Positions 59,219 to 64,000 of a stretch of DNA of 64,000 nt are shown here, one piece after another. The position numbers and the translations under genes are program-made. The notes below the pieces were generated by a model, which was not told the DNA's origin, did not search any database, and worked only from the letters and a program-made list of their open reading frames with translations. The first letter of the stretch is position 1. Each line of letters starts with the position of its first letter. The DNA comes from Pedobacter cryotolerans. GTDB lineage: Bacteria; Bacteroidota; Bacteroidia; Sphingobacteriales; Sphingobacteriaceae. The stretch is taken from contig NZ_SWBO01000010.1 of assembly GCF_005116475.1 (NCBI RefSeq), positions 1 through 64,000 of the forward strand. The letters run 5' to 3'.

Positions 59219-62098
59219 TTAAGCCATTGCTTCTTCTTCCATGTAACTTTCGATAGGAGGGCAAGCGCAAATTAATGCTCTATCGCCATGGCTATCGTTT
59301 ACTCTACCTACCGATGGCCAAAATTTATAGTCGGCTACATAAGGTAATGGGAAAGCTGCTGTTTGGCGGCTGTAACCATGTGCCCACTCATTAGCGGTAA
59401 CTACTGCCGATGTATGTGGTGCATTTTTTAAAGGATTATCAACCTTGTCTAAACTACCATTTTCAACCTCAGTAATTTCATGTCTTATAGCAATTAAAGC
59501 ATCGCAGAAACGGTCTAACTCATGTTTAGGCTCACTTTCTGTAGGCTCTACCATTAAGGTTCCAGCAACTGGAAAAGAAACCGTTGGTGCGTGGAAACCA
59601 TAATCCATTAAACGTTTCGCAATATCAACCACCTCGATACCGAAGTTTTTAAAGCTACGGCAATCTAAAATCATTTCGTGTGCACAACGACCTTGAGCGC
59701 CAGAGTACAACACAGGATAGTGCTGCTCTAAGCGAGCTTTCATGTAGTTGGCGTTTAAAATGGCGTATTTGGTAGCATCTGTTAAGCCTTCGCCGCCCAT
59801 CATAGCGATATAAGCGTGAGAGATAATTAAAATTGAAGCTGAACCCCAAGGTGCAGAAGAAACCGCAGGAATTGATTTTTCGTTGTTGATATCTACAACT
59901 GCATGACCTGGTAAATATTTAACCAAGTGTGCACCAACACCGATTGGGCCCATACCAGGACCACCTCCACCATGTGGTATACAGAAGGTTTTATGTAAGT
60001 TTAAGTGACAAACATCGGCACCAATATTAGCCGGACTAGTTAAACCAACTTGTGCGTTCATGTTAGCGCCATCCATGTAAACTTGTCCTCCGTGTTGGTG
60101 TATAGTTTCACAAATTTCGATGATACTTTCTTCGAAAACACCATGTGTAGATGGATAAGTAACCATTAAACAAGAAAGATTTGCCGAATGTTCTGCAGCT
60201 TTAGCTTTTAAATCTTCTACATCAATGTTTCCATTTTCTAATGATTTTACGACCACAATTTTCATTCCGGCCATTGCCGCCGAAGCAGGGTTTGTACCAT
60301 GTGCCGAAGCTGGAATTAAAGCAATGTTACGATGATGATCGCCTCTATCTTGGTGGTAAGCACGGATAACCATTAAGCCTGCATATTCGCCTTGTGCACC
60401 AGCATTTGGCTGTAAACTCATAGCTGCAAAACCTGTAATTTCGCTTAACCATTTATCTAATTCATCAAAAACAGTATAATAACCTAAAACTTGGTCGGCT
60501 GGTGCAAAAGGATGCACTTTACCAAATTCTGGCCAAGTAACAGGGATCATTTCGCTAGTTGCATTTAACTTCATGGTACAAGAACCTAAAGCAATCATCG
60601 AATGACAAAGTGAAAGATCTTTTGTTTCTAAAGATTTAATGTAACGCAACATTTCGTGCTCACTGTGGTGCGAGGTAAATACGGGATGCGTTAAATAGCT
60701 AGAAGTACGTTGTAAATCGGCAGGAATAGTAGTTTGTACATTTTTAATATCTGTTAAGCTATCTGCAGAAACACCTTTTACTTTAGAGAAAATGCGGACC
60801 AATAATTTAACATCTTCGTAAGTAGTGGTCTCATCAAATGAGATACTTGCTAAATTACCGTTATAATTAAGGTTGATGTTATTGTCTAAACATTCTTTAT
60901 GGATAGAACCTGTTAAATCGCCTAAATCTACTTGAATGGTATCGAAATAAGCCTTGCTCAATACATTATAACCAGCTTCTTTTAATGAGCTAGCTAAACT
61001 AACCGCTAATCCGTGGGTACGTTCTGCAATTAATTTTAAGCCTGTTGGACCATGGTAAGCGGCATAAAAACCTGCCATAATAGCCAACAATGCTTGTGCA
61101 GTACAAATGTTAGATGTTGCTTTATCTCTACGGATGTGTTGCTCGCGAGTTTGCAAAGCCATGCGTAAAGCGTAGTTGTTGTTGCTGTCGATAGTTACCC
61201 CAATAATACGACCTGGGATAGAGCGTTTGTACTCGTCTTTTGTAGCAAAATAGGCTGCATGTGGACCACCAAAACCCATTGGCACGCCAAAACGTTGGGT
61301 TGTACCAACTACTACATCCGCTCCCCATTCGCCCGGAGGGGTTAATAGGGTTAAGCTCAGTAAATCGGCAATTACCGTTAATTTAATGTTTTGGGTATGC
61401 AAAGCCGATGCGAAAGCTGTATAGTTATGTACTTCGCCATTACCTGCCGGATATTGAACAATTGCACCGAAAAATTCATCGGTTGCCGTAAAAGTTTCGT
61501 GGTTACCAATTACCAATTCTATACCGAATGGATTGGCACGAGTTTTTAAAATATCTATAGTTTGTGCAAAAATTAATTCAGACACAAAATATTTAGTTGC
61601 TTTTTGATTTTTACGCAAGCTGTATTGCATAAACATGGCTTCGGCAGCTGCGGTACCTTCATCTAATAGAGAAGCATTGGCAATTTCCATTCCGGTTAAA
61701 TCGATAACCATAGTTTGGAAGTTTAACAAAGCTTGCAAACGACCCTGCGCAATTTCTGCTTGATAAGGCGTGTATTGTGTGTACCAACCTGGGTTTTCCA
61801 TTACGTTACGTAAAATTACACCCGGTGTTAAGGTATCGTAATAACCTTGACCTATGTAAGATTTGTAAACTTTATTTAACGAAGCCGTTTGTTTTAAGTT
61901 TGTTAAATATTCAATTTCCGACTTCGCCTTTGGTAAGTTTAAAGGTTGTTTTAGTCTGATAGAAGCCGGAAAGGTTTGTTCAATCAGTTGATCAATAGAA
62001 TTTACGCCAATGGTTTGTAGCATAGCCGCTGTATCTTCGCTATTTAGCGCAATGTGGCGGTCTTGAAAATCTTCTTGGTAATGGATATTTAAACTCAT
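59219..62098 (-). CDS. gcvP: Glycine dehydrogenase (decarboxylating), P protein
   Basis: 959 residues from the ATG at 62098 ([18 protein letters not shown]); the open frame starts earlier only at a TTG. Single-chain P protein: N-terminal half with [14 protein letters not shown] and [20 protein letters not shown]-terminal half with the PLP lysine in [23 protein letters not shown] (about residue 704). It decarboxylates glycine and passes the aminomethyl group to lipoylated H protein. No other gcv gene is adjacent. Confidence 0.96.
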   Translation of the reverse strand: MSLNIHYQEDFQDRHIALNSEDTAAMLQTIGVNSIDQLIEQTFPASIRLKQPLNLPKAKSEIEYLTNLKQTASLNKVYKSYIGQGYYDTLTPGVILRNVMENPGWYTQYTPYQAEIAQGRLQALLNFQTMVIDLTGMEIANASLLDEGTAAAEAMFMQYSLRKNQKATKYFVSELIFAQTIDILKTRANPFGIELVIGNHETFTATDEFFGAIVQYPAGNGEVHNYTAFASALHTQNIKLTVIADLLSLTLLTPPGEWGADVVVGTTQRFGVPMGFGGPHAAYFATKDEYKRSIPGRIIGVTIDSNNNYALRMALQTREQHIRRDKATSNICTAQALLAIMAGFYAAYHGPTGLKLIAERTHGLAVSLASSLKEAGYNVLSKAYFDTIQVDLGDLTGSIHKECLDNNINLNYNGNLASISFDETTTYEDVKLLVRIFSKVKGVSADSLTDIKNVQTTIPADLQRTSSYLTHPVFTSHHSEHEMLRYIKSLETKDLSLCHSMIALGSCTMKLNATSEMIPVTWPEFGKVHPFAPADQVLGYYTVFDELDKWLSEITGFAAMSLQPNAGAQGEYAGLMVIRAYHQDRGDHHRNIALIPASAHGTNPASAAMAGMKIVVVKSLENGNIDVEDLKAKAAEHSANLSCLMVTYPSTHGVFEESIIEICETIHQHGGQVYMDGANMNAQVGLTSPANIGADVCHLNLHKTFCIPHGGGGPGMGPIGVGAHLVKYLPGHAVVDINNEKSIPAVSSAPWGSASILIISHAYIAMMGGEGLTDATKYAILNANYMKARLEQHYPVLYSGAQGRCAHEMILDCRSFKNFGIEVVDIAKRLMDYGFHAPTVSFPVAGTLMVEPTESEPKHELDRFCDALIAIRHEITEVENGSLDKVDNPLKNAPHTSAVVTANEWAHGYSRQTAAFPLPYVADYKFWPSVGRVNDSHGDRALICACPPIESYMEEEAMA

Positions 62099-62336
62099 GA
62101 AGTTGATAAAAATAAGTTGCCGCAAAGGTAAGAAATCTGCAACTATTTTTTGCTATGGAAATGATGAGCAAATCGTCATATTTTGGTGGCAAAAGGAGGG
62201 GGTTAAAGTATTGTTGAAATGTTGGGAGGTTTGAAAGTTGGAATGTTTTAAAGTTGGAAGCTTGCAGTCAACGAACGACGAAAAAATTAACAACAAAGAA
62301 AAAAAAGGAACAAAGTGTATTTTTCCTAAAGCCCAG

Positions 62337-62618
62337 TTAAAGAATAGGGTCTTGTCTATTATCCCACAAAAATAGAATTACAATTTCTTTTTCTCTTATT
62401 TCATAAAAGAAAGAACATTGTTTAGCGATTATCCCGATTCTAATTTTTGGGTCTAAAGTAGATGCCTTAAAGATATGGGGATGTTCTAGTAATAAGTCGA
62501 AAGTTTGATATGCTTTTAAAAGAAATTTTTCAGCCTCTTTTAAATTCCATTTTTCTTCAATAAATAAAGCCACGGAAACAAGCATTTCGGTTGCTTTATC
62601 TGTAAAAACTAGCTCCAT
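62337..62618 (-). CDS. RelE/ParE-family toxin
   Basis: 93 residues. ELVFTDKATEMLVSVALFIEEKWNLKEAEKF, then HIFKASTLDPKIRIGIIAKQCSFFYEI and the closing FLWDNRQDP. It shares the IFK...P-K-(V/I)-R-x-G-I and W-D-x-R-Q-(E/D)-P pattern with the toxin at 41484-41771, so the two pairs are homologous. The gene overlaps its antitoxin by ten bases. Confidence 0.82.
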   Translation of the reverse strand: MELVFTDKATEMLVSVALFIEEKWNLKEAEKFLLKAYQTFDLLLEHPHIFKASTLDPKIRIGIIAKQCSFFYEIREKEIVILFLWDNRQDPIL

Positions 62619-62821
62619 CTATTTGCTAGCAGCTCTTTCACTTCAGCGTAAGTTTTGGTTTCTCCATTATTAGCTTGAAGAATTCCTTTTTCAAGGCCTG
62701 CTAAAACCTGTTGTGCATAAGTTTCTTCTGATTGCTCAAAGTTGATTTCTAAAGCCTCTAGAACTGCTTTAATAGCTTTTTCTTTTGCCTCTGTTTCAGG
62801 ATGTATAATAATTGTACTCAT
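62609..62821 (-). CDS. Putative antitoxin (DUF2683-like) of a RelE/ParE-type pair
   Basis: 70 residues. MSTIIIHPETEAKEKAIKAVLEALEINFEQ opens with the same strand-helix pattern (x-I-I-H-P/T... K-x-x-L) as the antitoxin at 41252-41482, followed by a charged C-terminal stretch (ETKTYAEVKELLANRWS) likely to bind the toxin. Antitoxin precedes toxin, as usual. Confidence 0.75.
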   Translation of the reverse strand: MSTIIIHPETEAKEKAIKAVLEALEINFEQSEETYAQQVLAGLEKGILQANNGETKTYAEVKELLANRWS

Positions 62822-62927
62822 AAACTTCTCTCTTTAAAATCAACTAGCATAAAAATAATGAAATTTAATTAAGTTTTTAGGAAATATTAGTGCTCAGCCT
62901 CAGCCTCAACCTTGTATCTTTAAAACT

Positions 62928-63491
62928 TTATTTATTCACTTTCCAGCCTTCTTCTTTATCCAATTTTAAGCGATAAGTTTTGGTGATGAAATCGCTATTG
63001 TCTTTGCTGTTGTTTTGGAAAGGTGCAAAAACAGTGTTTACTTTTTTAAGTGAAACCGTAACTTTTGCATTATTATCGTTTACGCGAGAGAAATTGACGG
63101 GTTTTTCGCTGGCTAATTCATAGTTTACAACCTTAACCGTGGCTTTATCATTGTCTTGCTTAAATACTAAATCGCTCGCTTTATCGGTCAATTTAACAAA
63201 ATATACAAAGCTACTATCTTTTGATAAAAACTTCTTTTTACTTTCTTGTAGGGTTAGGGTGATAAAACCTTCGTTGGCTAAAGTTTTGTATTTCTCTAAC
63301 TCTCCCATTTCTTTTCTACTATTAAAAGTAATTTCCCCAAATTCAAATTTATCAGTTTTATATTCTGGGTTTCCTTTTAGATAAGTAACAATTACATCAG
63401 AAGCTTCTGATTCGCTAATAGTTGCTACGTTTTTGCAAGCACTAAAGGCGATGGTAATTAAAGTTATTAATAGTAATGTGTATTTTTTCAT
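62928..63491 (-). CDS. Lipoprotein of unknown function
   Basis: 187 residues. Lipoprotein signal MKKYTLLLITLITIAFSAC with Cys at residue 19. The rest is soluble, beta-rich looking, with VIVTYLKGNPEYKTDKFEFGEITF near the N-terminus and a lysine-rich end (YRLKLDKEEGWKVNK). No domain recognised. Stands alone between a toxin-antitoxin pair and an EamA transporter. Confidence 0.75.
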   Translation of the reverse strand: MKKYTLLLITLITIAFSACKNVATISESEASDVIVTYLKGNPEYKTDKFEFGEITFNSRKEMGELEKYKTLANEGFITLTLQESKKKFLSKDSSFVYFVKLTDKASDLVFKQDNDKATVKVVNYELASEKPVNFSRVNDNNAKVTVSLKKVNTVFAPFQNNSKDNSDFITKTYRLKLDKEEGWKVNK

Positions 63492-63522
63492 GTTTAATTT
63501 TTATGTTTTTAGTAAGGATTTT

Positions 63523-64000
63523 TTAATCCTTAACTTTCTTAAAGATATTCCCCTTTTTTATATTTTCCAAATTTGGGAGGATGAGGGCACTAAGTATAAT
63601 AATAACACCTAACCAACGTAATAAGTTTACCTCTTCATGTAAAATTAAACTGCTCATTAGTACAGCAACAGGTAATTCGGCACTGCTTAAAATAGAACTT
63701 AAAGTTAATCCAATTTTTGGTATGCCCGCTGCAAAACACAATGGAGGAATGAAAGTGCCAAATACCGCTAGTATAATTCCCCATTTTAGTAAGCTACCAC
63801 CCAAAGCACCATTAAATAAAAAAGTAGGAGGCAGACAGATGAATATTAAAATGCAAGCTCCTGTAATCATCAAAGCACTCTTTTTAAGTGGCGGATAATC
63901 ATTGCCTAACTTACCATTTAACATTAAAAATATAGCGTAACAAAGTGCGGCTAACATGCCGAAAATAATACCTTCGATATTGATTTCGCTAGCTTTAGTT
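63523..64000 (-). CDS. EamA/DMT family transporter, C-terminal part (cut by window edge)
   Basis: The frame is open to the right edge of the window (upstream codons TKASEINIEGIIFG precede the first internal ATG at 63957), so the gene continues beyond 64000. About 159 residues are visible, with five hydrophobic helices including LCYAIFLMLNGKLG, ALMITGACILIFICLPPTFLF and the EamA repeat end LSSAELPVAVLMSSLILHEEVNLLRWLGVIIILSALI. Drug/metabolite transporter superfamily; substrate unknown. Confidence 0.85.
   Translation of the reverse strand, partial: TKASEINIEGIIFGMLAALCYAIFLMLNGKLGNDYPPLKKSALMITGACILIFICLPPTFLFNGALGGSLLKWGIILAVFGTFIPPLCFAAGIPKIGLTLSSILSSAELPVAVLMSSLILHEEVNLLRWLGVIIILSALILPNLENIKKGNIFKKVKD

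Noticed and set aside
1-64000. tRNA, rRNA and CRISPR arrays
   Set aside because: No cloverleaf-like sequence, rRNA segment or regularly spaced direct repeats were recognised by eye; a tRNAscan or CRISPR search was not possible.

Overview
The window looks like a chromosomal segment of a low-GC Bacteroidota bacterium of the Sphingobacteriaceae type (Pedobacter-like). This is inferred from gene content (RskA/ECF pair, FKBP lipoprotein, DUF721, GxxExxY, DUF4143 ATPase, bacillithiol-type genes YtxJ and YpdA), from TAnnTTTG -7 boxes, from A-rich rather than strong GGAGG ribosome sites, and from the many short palindromic repeats between genes. No tRNA, rRNA or CRISPR array was seen.

Layout. 1-0.9 kb: the tail of an IS transposase, a 363-bp MITE-like element and a duplicated pirin tail. 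0.9-4.3 kb: a pirin gene divergent from an arsenic operon (arsR, DUF6428, arsC, acr3) with a palindromic operator. 4.3-6.0 kb: a SulP anion transporter behind a 14-codon leader ORF ending Pro-Pro-stop and two hairpins. 6.1-11.1 kb: fabV and uvrA divergent across a 935-bp gene-free stretch of nested palindromes. 11.4-16.8 kb: a tightly overlapping seven-gene operon built around a type III polyketide synthase (FAD oxidoreductase, methyltransferase, type III PKS, hotdog dehydratase, ketosynthase, ACP, phosphopantetheinyl transferase), plausibly for a phenolic or quinone lipid. 17-37 kb: housekeeping genes (nnr, ECF sigma/anti-sigma, lipA, DUF389, mqo, ytxJ, ribH, TPR, recF, DUF721, FKBPs, ndk, nrnA, tatD, ansA), then a CstB-like persulfide dioxygenase-rhodanese and YpdA. 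37-51 kb: PH-domain protein, hydrolase, polyprenyl synthase, TerC, a toxin-antitoxin pair, M28 peptidase, CBS, YkvA, GH3, lptB, recJ, MBL hydrolase, response regulator, yceI. 51-59 kb: accessory region with a PLD-like protein, UPF0158, a DUF4143 ATPase framed by TGTAAAAATAAG inverted repeats, a small unknown protein, and a PLD-helicase-DUF3427 plus Nudix operon that could be a defence module. 59-64 kb: gcvP, a second toxin-antitoxin pair of the same family, a lipoprotein, and the 3' part of an EamA transporter.

The most striking signal is not a gene. Eight copies, on both strands, of a roughly 95-160 nt structured element occur in the intergenic regions: copies G and A at 7.5-8.1 kb, E at 19.1, F at 21.7, H at 37.9, D and C at 43.9-44.2, and B at 58.7 kb. 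Each has a short outer stem next to conserved AACC, an asymmetric internal loop with an AGCG-type core, a long variable inner hairpin, and a conserved 3' tail near TTGCTTTTC. The outer stem varies in a compensatory way (CCGG/CCGG, CCTG/CAGG, CCCG/CGGG, CCTT/AAGG). In several copies the apex of the inner hairpin carries a different dispersed palindrome. This density suggests a very abundant structured repeat or RNA family in the genome.
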